From positions 1-38,617 of the forward strand of contig REET01000128.1 in assembly GCA_007694925.1 (NCBI GenBank): a DNA stretch of 38,617 nucleotides. Reading direction: 5' to 3'. Each line of letters starts with the position of its first letter. The first letter of the stretch is position 1. The notes beneath the pieces were generated by a model. That model was not told the origin of the DNA. It ran no database searches and worked only from the letters and a program-made list of their open reading frames with translations. The DNA comes from Phycisphaerales bacterium (GTDB lineage: Bacteria; Planctomycetota; Phycisphaerae; Phycisphaerales; UBA1924). A program made the position numbers and the translations under genes. This document shows, in pieces, positions 1 through 9,266 of this stretch.

Positions 1-1206
1 GTTGAGGTTCGAGGCCAGCCGGTCGTTCATCCCAGACAAGAGCCTCTTGCCCGAGATGGTCGTGTCGGTGAGCGCCTGGCCGACCGTCAGGCCGAGGTTG
101 GCGGCGGTGTTGCCCGCGGTGCTCGAGTTCTCGTTGATGGTGATCGCGTGCCCGGCCGAGTTGTTCAGGACGAGGCGTTCGCCGTTGGGCCCGATCGAGG
201 CCGAGAGGCCGGCGATGCCCTCTTTCTGCAGCGCCTCGTTGATGCGTGCGACGGCGCCGCCCATCGTCGAGACCGCCGGCGCCTTCTGCACGAACTTGCC
301 GTCCTCTTCCTCATAAACGGCGCCGAGGTTCACGCGGACGGTCTGCTGCGTGCCGCCCCCGGAGTCGTCGATCCGGAGCTCGAAGTCGTAGAGCCCGGTG
401 CCGACGATGTCGCCGATGTAGACGCCGTTGCCGTCGCGCAGGATCGAGAGCTGCGTGTTGGCGCCGATGTAGTACACGCGATCGCCTTCGAGCGTCTGCA
501 CGCCCCCGGTGTCGCTGCTGGAGCCGACCAGGCCGAGCGTCGACGCCGTCGAGCCGCCAAGCGTGTCGCGGATGGTGAACGCCTGGCCGGACTCAGAACG
601 CAGCTCGAAAGCGCCGTCCCGCAGCGTCGCCCGAACATCCACGCCCGTCGCGTCGTTGACCGCCCTGAGCACATCGTTGACCGTCACCGCCCTGGAGAGG
701 TCGACCTCGACGCTCGCCGAACCCTGCTCGATGACGATCTTCCCGCGCTGGATCCCCTCGCCCCCGTTCAGGTCCGAGAGGTTCATGTCGCGGTTCAGCC
801 TGGTCTCGGGGGGTTCGAAGGTGAACTTCGAGGCGCCGAGCCCGGTCGTGTTCCGGTCGGCAAAGCCCCGCGAGAGCATCTGGCGCGACGAGACCAGCCG
901 GTCGACCACGAAGCGGAAGGTCCCCTCCTGCGCCCCGGCGTTCGCGGTCGCCTGCATCACGTCGGGGTCCGACGAAGTCGCGCGACGCGTGTCGAAGGTG
1001 TTGTCGGTCCGGAACTTGCTCGCGGCGGTCCGCAGCGAGCTCATCCGGCTGTTGATGTCCATGAACGCGGCCTGCTGCGACTGCAGCTGCACCAGACGCG
1101 ACTGGATCACCTGCTTGGGCCGGGCCTCGACCTGGAGGAGCTGGGCGATGAGCTGGCGGCTGTCGATCCCGCTGAAGATCCCGACGCTGGAAGTGATGCC
1201 GCCCAT
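1..1206 (-). CDS. fliD: Flagellar hook-associated protein 2 (flagellar cap), C-terminus truncated by window edge
   Basis: Open-ended minus frame (absent from ORF track because no stop in window). Own translation starts MGGITSSVGIFSGIDSRQLIAQLLQVEARPKQVIQSRLVQLQSQQAAFMDINSRMSSL and ends ...SGKRLLSGMNDRLASNLN; typical FliD N-terminus. Confidence 0.9.
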   Translation of the reverse strand, partial: MGGITSSVGIFSGIDSRQLIAQLLQVEARPKQVIQSRLVQLQSQQAAFMDINSRMSSLRTAASKFRTDNTFDTRRATSSDPDVMQATANAGAQEGTFRFVVDRLVSSRQMLSRGFADRNTTGLGASKFTFEPPETRLNRDMNLSDLNGGEGIQRGKIVIEQGSASVEVDLSRAVTVNDVLRAVNDATGVDVRATLRDGAFELRSESGQAFTIRDTLGGSTASTLGLVGSSSDTGGVQTLEGDRVYYIGANTQLSILRDGNGVYIGDIVGTGLYDFELRIDDSGGGTQQTVRVNLGAVYEEEDGKFVQKAPAVSTMGGAVARINEALQKEGIAGLSASIGPNGERLVLNNSAGHAITINENSSTAGNTAANLGLTVGQALTDTTISGKRLLSGMNDRLASNLN

Positions 1207-1293
1207 AGCTGCGAATTCCTCTGGCTTGCCCCGTCCGCGCTCCCGCAATCGGGGTGCCGATCGCAGGGCCGGCGCGGACAGACCGCCGGACGA

Positions 1294-1309
1294 TGCAAAG
1301 GTCGGTCCG
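1294..1309 (-). promoter_or_regulatory. Candidate sigma-54 (-24/-12) promoter for fliD
   Basis: Minus strand reads CGGACCGACCTTTGCA; GG and GC are spaced as in TGGCACN5TTGCA and the -12 half TTGCA is perfect; 88 nt upstream of the fliD ATG. Confidence 0.35.
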
Positions 1310-1447
1310 ATCAGGCCCCCGCCTTCAACGGCGACCGTCGGAACGACGACGCCCGACAGGCAAAGATTCGGGGCCCCGATCCCGATCCCCGGCCTCGGCG
1401 TAAGGTCAGTGGCCCGGTCGCCCGATCTTCAGGGCCCGGAGAGCCTC

Positions 1448-2089
1448 ATGGTCCGATCAGCCAGACCCATCCTGCTCGCCGGCGCCGCCTGCTCGGCCGC
1501 CCTCCTCGCGACCACCCTCTACGGGGGTTCGGTCGCTCTTTCCGGGGGCGTGATCAACTGGCCGGTGCTCGGGTTCGAGGTCATCACCGCGATCGCCGCG
1601 GTCCTCGCCCTGCTCGCCGGTCTCGGCCGCTTCTCGCAGGGGCCGACGATGGCCTTCGCCTGCGCCGCCGGGGCCGCGGTCGTCGGGACGGGGCTCTCCC
1701 TGGTCGCCCGCCAGTTCCCGCCCATGGGCGTGCTGACGCACCCGTTCTTCCTGCTGCGGTTCGCCCTCGCGGCGGCGCTGGTTCTTATCGGGGTCGCGGT
1801 CGCCTTCCAGCGCGAGCCGAAGGCCCTCCGCCCGCTGCTGACCGGTGTCGCCTGCCTCGTCGGCTCGGTGGTGGTCGCGGGCGCCCTCCTGGCCGCCAGG
1901 GGGCTGATGGGCATCGACTCGGTCTTCGCCCGCGTCGGGGCCGTGCTGCTGATCCTCGTGCTGGCGGTCGGGGCGGGGGGGCTGCTGGCCGCGGGCGTGC
2001 ACCTGGTGGTCAGCGCTTTCGAACGCACGCGGATGCCCGAAACCGAAGGAGACCGGGCGGGCGCCGCAGAACCCTCGAACGCCGCATAG
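1448..2089 (+). CDS. Hypothetical multi-pass membrane protein
   Basis: In-frame ATG inside ORF 509..2089 gives MVRSARPILLAGAACSAALLATTLYGG... with about six hydrophobic segments; the upstream part of the ORF is antisense to fliD. Confidence 0.7.
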   Translation: MVRSARPILLAGAACSAALLATTLYGGSVALSGGVINWPVLGFEVITAIAAVLALLAGLGRFSQGPTMAFACAAGAAVVGTGLSLVARQFPPMGVLTHPFFLLRFALAAALVLIGVAVAFQREPKALRPLLTGVACLVGSVVVAGALLAARGLMGIDSVFARVGAVLLILVLAVGAGGLLAAGVHLVVSAFERTRMPETEGDRAGAAEPSNAA

Positions 2090-2189
2090 CGTCCGATGGG
2101 GCGGTCTGCACGAAACCGCAGCGGAGAGATCCCGATAGACCCTACGGCCCGACGCGCCTCACGCGCGGCCAGATGCGCGGAGGCGCGAC

Positions 2190-2888
2190 TTGGAAACATT
2201 GATCAACATCCTGCTCCTGCTGCTCGGCGTGCTCGTCGCGGCGATCGCGGGGCTGATCCTCTGGCGGATGCTCACCCGCAAACGCGGCGAGCCGTTCGTC
2301 CCCGAGAAATCCCGCGTCGACGCGATCGCCGAGCACATGCGAGCCGTCGGCAAGCTGATCGGCCTGGAGGTCTCGGCCAAGGAGATCGCCACCGCGACCA
2401 AGGGGCTGAGCTGGCTCCCGCCGTTGCTGCTCAGCCAGGCCCGCGTCGCGATGATTTTCCACTTCGAGAAGCAGTACTGGATCGACCTGACCCGCGTGCA
2501 GGCGGCCGATGTCGAGCAGGTCGGCGAAACCGAGTTCGTCCTGACGCTCCCGCCTGTGGAGGGCTCGCTCAGGCTGATCGATGTCTCGCCCTACGACATT
2601 CAGGACGGGCGCGTGCTCGGGCTGCTCGATGTCATCCAGGTCAATGCCCCGACGCAGAAGCGGCTGATGGTGCGCGCCCAGGAGCAGGCCGCCCAGCTCT
2701 TCCAGCAGAACGAATCCCGCTACCACGCCGAGGCGGTCCGCAGCATCGAACGCCAGCTCAAGGCCTTCCTCGGGCTCTTTGATGTGCGGATCAGGCTCGA
2801 ATGGCCCGCCTCGCAGGAAACCCCGGGCAACGAGGCCGATCCCCAGCAGACGCAGGCCCCCGCCGGCGTGCTGCCGCAGGGGCGCTGA
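2190..2888 (+). CDS. DUF4230-like membrane-anchored protein
   Basis: TTG start with GCGGAGG ribosome-binding site; N-terminal TM (LINILLLLLGVLVAAIAGLILW) then a soluble domain resembling DUF4230. Confidence 0.75.
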   Translation: METLINILLLLLGVLVAAIAGLILWRMLTRKRGEPFVPEKSRVDAIAEHMRAVGKLIGLEVSAKEIATATKGLSWLPPLLLSQARVAMIFHFEKQYWIDLTRVQAADVEQVGETEFVLTLPPVEGSLRLIDVSPYDIQDGRVLGLLDVIQVNAPTQKRLMVRAQEQAAQLFQQNESRYHAEAVRSIERQLKAFLGLFDVRIRLEWPASQETPGNEADPQQTQAPAGVLPQGR

Positions 2889-2897
2889 AAGGCGGGG

Positions 2898-3104
2898 TCA
2901 GTCCCCGTCCTTGCGCTCCTCGACGATGTTGCCCTCGTCGTCGTAGACATACAGCTTGCCCGGCTCTTCCTTGCTGCAGGCCTTGTGGCTCCCGTCGCAG
3001 AACGGGAACTTCTTCGTCAGCCCGCACCCGCAGACCCAGACCGGCTTGTCCTGCGGCTCGATCTTGATGGGACCGTCTCGGTGCTGTCGGATCAATCTTG
3101 CCAT
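2898..3104 (-). CDS. CDGSH-type iron-sulfur domain protein (NEET family)
   Basis: 68 aa with CGCGLTKKFPFCDGSH, the CDGSH 2Fe-2S signature. Confidence 0.9.
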   Translation of the reverse strand: MARLIRQHRDGPIKIEPQDKPVWVCGCGLTKKFPFCDGSHKACSKEEPGKLYVYDDEGNIVEERKDGD

Positions 3105-3128
3105 CTGCGGCCTCCTCTGTCTTTGTGT

Positions 3129-4055
3129 TCAGGCCGGGCTGCCGACGCCCGCGGCGATCGAGTCCAAGAGCGCCTTGGCCTCCTCGGCGTCGGGGTGCCC
3201 GCCGGCGGTGAAGATCAGCCGGTGGGCCGCGATATCGGTCAGGTTTTCCAGCACATCCTCGGGGATCACATAGTCGCGATTGTGGATCATCGCCGTGGCG
3301 CGAGAAGCCTGCGCCAAGGCGAGCGACCCTCGCGGGCTCAGGCCCACACGGATCGAAGGGTGGTTCCGCGTCGCGTCGGCGATGCGGACGATGTAGTCGA
3401 GGATCGCCCGGTCGACCTTCACCGCGTCGACCTGGTTCTGCAGATCGATCACCTCCGCCCGGTTCAGCACCGGCTTGAGCTCGGCCAGCACCCGCTGGGC
3501 GGGGCGGATCTCCAGCACGCGCAGCTCGTCTTCGGCGGAGGGATACCCCAGCTCGATCCGCATCAGGAACCGGTCGAGCTGGTTCTCGGGGAGCAGGTAG
3601 GTCCCCTCGAACTCGTATGGGTTCTGGGTCGCCAGGACCATGAAGGGCGGCTCCAGGGGGATCACCCGCCCGTCGACGGAGACCTGCTGCTCGCTCATCG
3701 CCTCCAGGAGTGCCGTCTGCGTCCGGGGCGTGGTCCGGTTGATCTCGTCGGCCAGCAGGATGTTGGTAAAGACCGGGCCCTTCTTCAGGACAAACTCGCC
3801 CGTCGCCTTGTCCAGCACGCTCACCCCCAGCACATCGCCGGGCAGAAGATCCGGGGTGAGCTGGATCCGGGTGAACGCGCAGTCGATGCTCCGGGCCAAA
3901 GCCGTCGCCAGGACCGTTTTTCCGACACCCGGCACATCCTCGATCAGGGCGTGGCCCCGGGAGAGCAGGCAGCAGATCAGCCGGTCGACCGCACCTTCGT
4001 TGCCCAGAAAGACTTTGGTGATGTTCTCCCGGAGTTCCTGGATCTTGTCCTGCAT
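3129..4055 (-). CDS. MoxR-family AAA+ ATPase
   Basis: Walker A-like GVGKT, Walker B LLADEINR, ATQNPYEFEGTYLLPENQLDRFLMRI, SPRGSLAL: typical MoxR. Confidence 0.95.
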   Translation of the reverse strand: MQDKIQELRENITKVFLGNEGAVDRLICCLLSRGHALIEDVPGVGKTVLATALARSIDCAFTRIQLTPDLLPGDVLGVSVLDKATGEFVLKKGPVFTNILLADEINRTTPRTQTALLEAMSEQQVSVDGRVIPLEPPFMVLATQNPYEFEGTYLLPENQLDRFLMRIELGYPSAEDELRVLEIRPAQRVLAELKPVLNRAEVIDLQNQVDAVKVDRAILDYIVRIADATRNHPSIRVGLSPRGSLALAQASRATAMIHNRDYVIPEDVLENLTDIAAHRLIFTAGGHPDAEEAKALLDSIAAGVGSPA

Positions 4056-4139
4056 CGTGTCTCCTGGCGTCGCGTTCGGAGTTTAGCGGCCAACGATCCC
4101 GCATCTTGAGGTACGCTGGCACAGGCCGGGGGGCGTTGT

Positions 4140-5180
4140 GTGACCGCCGAGCCGACCGGGTTTGTTCCCTACATGAACCACCAACAGGTCCCCAATCCGA
4201 ACCCCCCGACAGGCGCTGACCCTGTCGCGCAGAGCGAGCGGATCGCCAGAAAACTGGCGGGCGACCTCGCGTGTATCCGCTGTGGGTACAACCTTCGGTC
4301 GCTCAGTGTCCGGTCCGCCTGCCCCGAGTGCGGCACTTCGGTCCTCGCCACCGTACTCAACGCGGTCGACCCCGCAGCCGGCGTGATCGCGCCGATCCGG
4401 CGTCGGCGGCTGGTGGGGATCGGCCTGGTGCTCTGGCCTGCCGCGGCGATCGTCGCCGCCCTGCTCATGTGGCTCAACCGCTTCTGGATCGAGACGGCTG
4501 CGATGATGGAGGTCGGGCGCCTGCCGCCGCTCTGGCTCGGCCCTGCGACGCTGGCGGCGATGGCCCTCTCGGCGCTGGGCTCGATCGCCCTGATCGCCCC
4601 GCACGCGGGGATCCTTCGGCGCGACCGGCTGATGGCCGGGATTGGCACGGCCCTCATGGCGGCGCTCGTCGGCGTCCGGCTGCTCGACGCGGAAGCCCAG
4701 GCGCTCAACCCTGCCTCGTTCCTGAAGGGCTCGACGCTGGACCCCGGGCTGCTCACGCTGCGGGTGATCGGGGCGACGATGGTTGTCGCGATCGTTTTTC
4801 TGTTCAGGCCCAACGCCAAGCTGCTCGCCCGCCGGTCGCAGGTGCTCCGCAGCGGGGGGGCGGAGCGCCAGTCGATGCTGCCCATGGCCGGGGCGATGGC
4901 GTTGGTCTGGCTCGGCGCGGTGCTCGGGCTCGTCGGCGTCTCCGCGGGCGGCGTCGTGCTCGACACGGTCTTCTATGCCGACATGATCCTCACCGGGCTG
5001 GGGGCGGTGCTGTTTACGATCGGGCTGTGGGGCGTCTTCCGCGACTGCCTGCGGATCGCGCCGGTCATCCTCCAGCCGCGGCTTGAGCCCTCGAAGATGC
5101 TGGTCGACGAGTCGGTTCCGGAGCGATCCGCCAGCGAGGGCCGTCCGGCCCCAAAGAGAGCAGGAGGGCTCGGTCAGTGA
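4140..5180 (+). CDS. Membrane protein with N-terminal CxxC-type zinc ribbon
   Basis: CIRCGYNLRSLSVRSACPECG followed by multiple TM segments. GTG start as in ORF track; ATG at 4173 is an equally plausible start. Confidence 0.8.
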   Translation: MTAEPTGFVPYMNHQQVPNPNPPTGADPVAQSERIARKLAGDLACIRCGYNLRSLSVRSACPECGTSVLATVLNAVDPAAGVIAPIRRRRLVGIGLVLWPAAAIVAALLMWLNRFWIETAAMMEVGRLPPLWLGPATLAAMALSALGSIALIAPHAGILRRDRLMAGIGTALMAALVGVRLLDAEAQALNPASFLKGSTLDPGLLTLRVIGATMVVAIVFLFRPNAKLLARRSQVLRSGGAERQSMLPMAGAMALVWLGAVLGLVGVSAGGVVLDTVFYADMILTGLGAVLFTIGLWGVFRDCLRIAPVILQPRLEPSKMLVDESVPERSASEGRPAPKRAGGLGQ

Positions 5181-5599
5181 CGGAAGAACAGCGGGCGTGG
5201 TTCGACGCCCTGGTCGACGAGGCGGTCGGCGAGTTGCCCGAGGGCGTTTTGGCGGTGCTCGACGAGACGCCGCTGGTCGTCCTCGACGAGCCGACGCCGG
5301 AGATCCTCAAGTCGGTGGGGATGGATCCTTCCGAGCCGGGGGCGGGCGCGTCGCTCTTCGGACTGCACTCGGGGATCGCGATCACCGATCGGTCCATCAC
5401 GCATTCCGGGGAGCTTCCCAGCCAGATCCACATTTTCAGGCGTGGGCTGATCGAGCATGTGGGGGGGTGGCGCCGGCTGGAGCGGGACGCCTCGGCGGTC
5501 GATGAACTCTACGAGGAAATCCGGGTCACCCTCCTGCACGAGATCGGGCACCAGATGGGGCTCGACGAGGACGACCTGGAAGGCCTCGGGTACGACTGA
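5177..5599 (+). CDS. Zincin-like metallopeptidase (PF06262/DUF1025 type)
   Basis: HEIGHQMGLDEDDLEGLGY motif; GTGA overlap with preceding gene. Confidence 0.9.
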   Translation: MTEEQRAWFDALVDEAVGELPEGVLAVLDETPLVVLDEPTPEILKSVGMDPSEPGAGASLFGLHSGIAITDRSITHSGELPSQIHIFRRGLIEHVGGWRRLERDASAVDELYEEIRVTLLHEIGHQMGLDEDDLEGLGYD

Positions 5600-5780
5600 A
5601 TTCCGGTCGGTCCTGCCCTGTTTGGCGCCTCGGTTGGCGCGTCGGTTCGCCCGCGATCGCGGGGCTTCGCTGCTGGAGCGGGGTCGATGAAACGGGGCCG
5701 GACTGTTTCCGAATGCCATCGGTGGAGACGCGGCGGGATCGGACCCCCGGTCCCCGCATGTTCCCGAGGAGATCTCAACG

Positions 5781-7559
5781 ATGTTCAAATCCGCAGCAAT
5801 GACCCTCGCGTGCGCCGGTGTGGCGTTGGCGACGGCCGCGTCGACGGCGCTGGCCGACCGTTTCGAGGTCGCGATGATCGAGATGCGTGGCGCGGTCCAG
5901 GAGCGTCCGGGCCCGTTCGACTGGCTGGCGTCCGAGCCCCCCAAGACCCTGGGCGACTACCTGACGATGCTGCACCGCGCCCGCGACGACCAGTCGCTGA
6001 ACGCGGTCGTGGTGCGCCTGCGCGACGCGGCGCTCTCGATGACGCAGATCGAGGAGCTCGGCGTCGCGATGAACGCGGTGCGCGAGTCGGGCAAGAAGGT
6101 CTTCCTCTTCGCCGAGAACTACGGCACCGGCGAGCTGCTTCTGGCCAGCCACGCCGATCGGGCGATCATCCAGGCCGGCGGGGCGGTCTCCTTCCCCGGG
6201 CTGTACATGGAGGAGATGTACCTCGCCGACACGCTGAGCTGGCTGGGCGTCAAGGCGCAGTTCATCCAGGTGGGCGACTACAAGGGCGCCGACGAGCAGT
6301 TCATGAACACCGGGCCCAGCCCCGCGTGGGAAGAGAACATCACGCAGCTGCTCGACAGCATGTACTCGAACATCCGCGATGTGGTCAAGGCCGGGCGCGG
6401 GCTGAACGACCCGCAGCTCGACGAGGCGATGAAGGTCGCCTGGTTCGCCGACGCTGAGAAGGCGATCGCCGTCGGCCTGCTCGATTCGGAGGTCGACCTC
6501 GCCGAGCTCGCTTCGCACCTGGAAACAACTCTGGGCGGCGAGGTGAGCTGGACGGACCGCCCGACGCGCTCGCGGACGCGCTCGCGGATGGACACGAGCA
6601 ACCCGTTTGCGATCTTCCGGATGCTCTCGCAGGACCCCAAGCACACGCCGACGCGCGAGACGATCGCGGTCGTGCACATCGACGGCCCGATCATGGACGG
6701 GGAGTCCTCGCCCGGCGGGCTGTTCGGCGGCGCGACAACCGGCAGCCGCACCATCCGCAATGTGCTCGAAGACCTCCGCAACGACGACAAGGTCGGGGGC
6801 GTGATCATCCGCATCAACTCGCCCGGCGGCTCGGCGATCGCCAGCGAGGTGATCTGGCGCGGGCTCAAGCGTGTGTCCGAGGAGAAGCCCGTCTGGGTGA
6901 GCGTCGGGAACATGGCCGCCTCGGGCGGGTACTACATCGCCGTGGGCGGCGACCGCATCTACACCAACGAGTCGAGCATCCTCGGCTCGATCGGTGTGGT
7001 CGGCGGGAAGATGACTCTGGGCGGGGTGTACGACAAGCTGAAGGTGCGCGTGCACCCGCGTTCGCGCGGGCCGATGGCCGATCTGATGAGTTCGGTCGAG
7101 CCTTGGACCGGGGCGCAGGAGGAGCTCGTCCGCCAGCGGATGACCGAAACCTACGACCTGTTCGCCAGCCGCGTGCGTGAGGGGCGCGACGGGATCAACA
7201 TGCGTCGGGTCGGCGAGGGGCGCCTGTTCACCGGCGACCGCGCGGTGGCGCTGCGGATGGCCGACCGGATCGGCGGGCTCGACGACGCGGTGGGCGACCT
7301 CGCTTCGGAGCTCGGCTGGGAGCGTGGCCGCTTCGATGTGATGCACTTCCCCGGTCCCAAGCCGCTGTCGGAGATGTTCGGCGGCGCGTTCGGGATCACG
7401 GCCCCGCAGGTCGGCGCCGGCGGCGAGTTCGTCTCGCTGATCAAGGGCGTTGTCGGCGACGCGGCGTGGAACACGATCCGCGACCAGCTCGAGGCGATGG
7501 TGCAGGTCCGCAACGAGCCGGTGCTCGTGGTCCTGCCGCGGGCGATCATCATCAGGTGA
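5781..7559 (+). CDS. sppA: Signal peptide peptidase SppA (S49, long form)
   Basis: Signal peptide; GDYKGADEQF (catalytic Lys region) and NMAASGGYYIAVGGDRIYTNESSILGSIGV (catalytic Ser region); ribosome-binding site GAGGAG upstream. Confidence 0.93.
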   Translation: MFKSAAMTLACAGVALATAASTALADRFEVAMIEMRGAVQERPGPFDWLASEPPKTLGDYLTMLHRARDDQSLNAVVVRLRDAALSMTQIEELGVAMNAVRESGKKVFLFAENYGTGELLLASHADRAIIQAGGAVSFPGLYMEEMYLADTLSWLGVKAQFIQVGDYKGADEQFMNTGPSPAWEENITQLLDSMYSNIRDVVKAGRGLNDPQLDEAMKVAWFADAEKAIAVGLLDSEVDLAELASHLETTLGGEVSWTDRPTRSRTRSRMDTSNPFAIFRMLSQDPKHTPTRETIAVVHIDGPIMDGESSPGGLFGGATTGSRTIRNVLEDLRNDDKVGGVIIRINSPGGSAIASEVIWRGLKRVSEEKPVWVSVGNMAASGGYYIAVGGDRIYTNESSILGSIGVVGGKMTLGGVYDKLKVRVHPRSRGPMADLMSSVEPWTGAQEELVRQRMTETYDLFASRVREGRDGINMRRVGEGRLFTGDRAVALRMADRIGGLDDAVGDLASELGWERGRFDVMHFPGPKPLSEMFGGAFGITAPQVGAGGEFVSLIKGVVGDAAWNTIRDQLEAMVQVRNEPVLVVLPRAIIIR

Positions 7560-7630
7560 GCCGATCGCGAGGTTTGTAAAGATCGTGTGAACATTCGCCC
7601 GGGGCGGAGACGCACGGGCAGATCGAGAGC

Positions 7631-7665
7631 GGGGCGCGGCCGAGGGCCGCGCCCCGTGTTTTCTT
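7631..7665 (+). terminator. Rho-independent terminator downstream of sppA
   Basis: GGGGCGCGGCC-GAG-GGCCGCGCCCC perfect 11-bp stem followed by GTGTTTTCTT. Confidence 0.85.
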
Positions 7666-7820
7666 GTGGTGACCTGGCGATCCTGCCGGAGCGCGCGAAG
7701 CGCTCTTTCCGCGGCGCAGGCGGTGTCGGTCGGATGGCGATCTATAGTCGGGGCCTGAGCGGAGGCTGCCGTCGCCGACGCTCATGAGTCTCGTGTCCAG
7801 AATCTTCGGGAGAAACACCC

Positions 7821-8957
7821 ATGGCGGAGCGCCCGCCTGTGTCCGACCCACCCGACCCGAGCGAGGGGATGGACCTCTTCGGCCGGTTTCTGACCGTCTG
7901 GGTGGCGCTGGCGATCGTGGCCGGCATCGCGCTGGGTCGTTTTCTGCCGGTGGTGCCCGAGACCCTGTCGCGGTTCGAGTACGCGCAGGTCTCGATCCCG
8001 GTGGCGGTGCTGATCTGGGCGATGATCTTCCCGATGATGGTGCAGATCGACTTCGCGTCGGTCTTGGGCATCAGGCGGCAGCCCAAGGGCCTGATCGTGA
8101 CGACGACGGTGAACTGGCTGATCAAGCCGTTCACGATGTTCGCGATCGCGTGGTTCTTCCTGCTGGTGGTCTTTTCGCCGCTGATCCCCGAGGACCTCGG
8201 GCGCGAGTACCTCGCCGGGGCGATCCTGCTCGGCGCGGCGCCGTGCACGGCGATGGTGTTCGTCTGGAGCTATCTGACCCGGGGCGACGCGGCGTACACG
8301 CTGGTGCAGGTCTCGCTGAACGACCTGATCATGCTCTTCGCCTTCGCGCCGATCGTGATCCTGCTGCTGGGGCTCTCGGATATCCAAGTGCCGTGGGATA
8401 CGGTGGCGCTCTCGGTGTTTCTGTACATCGTGATCCCGCTCGTGGCGGGCTACATGACCCGCGTGGCGCTGATCCGGCGGAAGGGGATCGAGTGGTTCGA
8501 CGGCGTGTTCATGAAGCGGATCGGGCGCGTGACGCCCGCGGCGCTGATCGTGACGCTCGTCCTGCTGTTCGCCTTCCAGGGCGACAGGATCGTGAACAAC
8601 CCGCTGCACATCCTGCTGATCGCGGTGCCGCTGACGATCCAGACCTTCCTGATCTTCTTCATCGCGTACTGGTGGGCGAAGGCGTGGCGCGTGCCGCACA
8701 ACATCGCGGCGCCGGGGGCGCTGATCGGCGCGAGCAACTTCTTCGAACTGGCGGTCGCGGCTGCGATCGCGCTCTTCGGCCTGCACTCGGGGGCGGCCCT
8801 GGCGACGGTGGTGGGTGTTTTGGTCGAGGTGCCGGTGATGCTGGCGCTGGTGAAGATCGCCAACCGCACGCGCCACCGATTCGACGCGGCTGGGCCCGTG
8901 GAGGGGCCCGGCGCAGAGCCGGAACCCGCCGGCGGGGACCCGGGAGCTGACCAGTGA
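7821..8957 (+). CDS. ACR3-family arsenite efflux transporter
   Basis: About ten TM segments with LGAAPCTAMVFVWSYLTRGDAAYTLVQVSLNDLIMLFAFAPI and ASNFFELAVAAAIALFG, characteristic of ACR3/bile-acid:Na+ symporter superfamily arsenite permeases. Confidence 0.92.
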   Translation: MAERPPVSDPPDPSEGMDLFGRFLTVWVALAIVAGIALGRFLPVVPETLSRFEYAQVSIPVAVLIWAMIFPMMVQIDFASVLGIRRQPKGLIVTTTVNWLIKPFTMFAIAWFFLLVVFSPLIPEDLGREYLAGAILLGAAPCTAMVFVWSYLTRGDAAYTLVQVSLNDLIMLFAFAPIVILLLGLSDIQVPWDTVALSVFLYIVIPLVAGYMTRVALIRRKGIEWFDGVFMKRIGRVTPAALIVTLVLLFAFQGDRIVNNPLHILLIAVPLTIQTFLIFFIAYWWAKAWRVPHNIAAPGALIGASNFFELAVAAAIALFGLHSGAALATVVGVLVEVPVMLALVKIANRTRHRFDAAGPVEGPGAEPEPAGGDPGADQ

Positions 8958-9262
8958 AGATCCGCATCACACCGGACGCGAGGCGGTGGATCGTCGACCA
9001 CGGCGGGGCGGTGATGCTCCGGCTCTCGACCAGGCACGGGTGCTGCGGCGGGACCGCGATGGTCCCCCTCGCCGAGCCGGGCACGCCCGAGGATGAACGC
9101 GGGCATCGGCGGGAGCGCGTCGACGGCGTGGATGTGTATCTTGATGAAGGCGTGGAAGACGAAGGCGCTCAGAACGAAGGCGTCGTGACGATCGACCTCG
9201 CGGGGTTCTGGCGCTGGCGCCGCCTCGTCGTCGATGGCCTTGAGATTCGGGCGGGAGGGTGA
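8954..9262 (+). CDS. Small CC-motif protein; resembles the CC/Se-motif (seleno)protein family
   Basis: 102 aa MKIRITPDARRWIVDHGGAVMLRLSTRHGCCGGTAMVPL...; ATGA overlap with the transporter stop. Confidence 0.7.
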   Translation: MKIRITPDARRWIVDHGGAVMLRLSTRHGCCGGTAMVPLAEPGTPEDERGHRRERVDGVDVYLDEGVEDEGAQNEGVVTIDLAGFWRWRRLVVDGLEIRAGG

Positions 9263-9266
9263 AGCG

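Noticed and set aside
148-2202. 684-aa ORF on + strand and other very long antisense ORFs (e.g. 16118..18241 -, 7782..8876 -, 2985..4109 +)
   Set aside because: They overlap well-supported genes on the other strand or frame and have Arg/Pro/Ala/Gly-rich, non-protein-like translations expected from GC-rich codon bias.
2245-7570. Frequent GCGATCGC-like octamers resembling cyanobacterial HIP1
   Set aside because: Explained by ATC (Ile) next to GCG/GCC (Ala) and similar codon pairs in high-GC coding sequence; not enriched between genes by eye.
7684-7705. GAGCGCGCGAAGCGCTC mini-hairpin
   Set aside because: Five-base stem in GC-rich sequence, no T-tract; likely chance.
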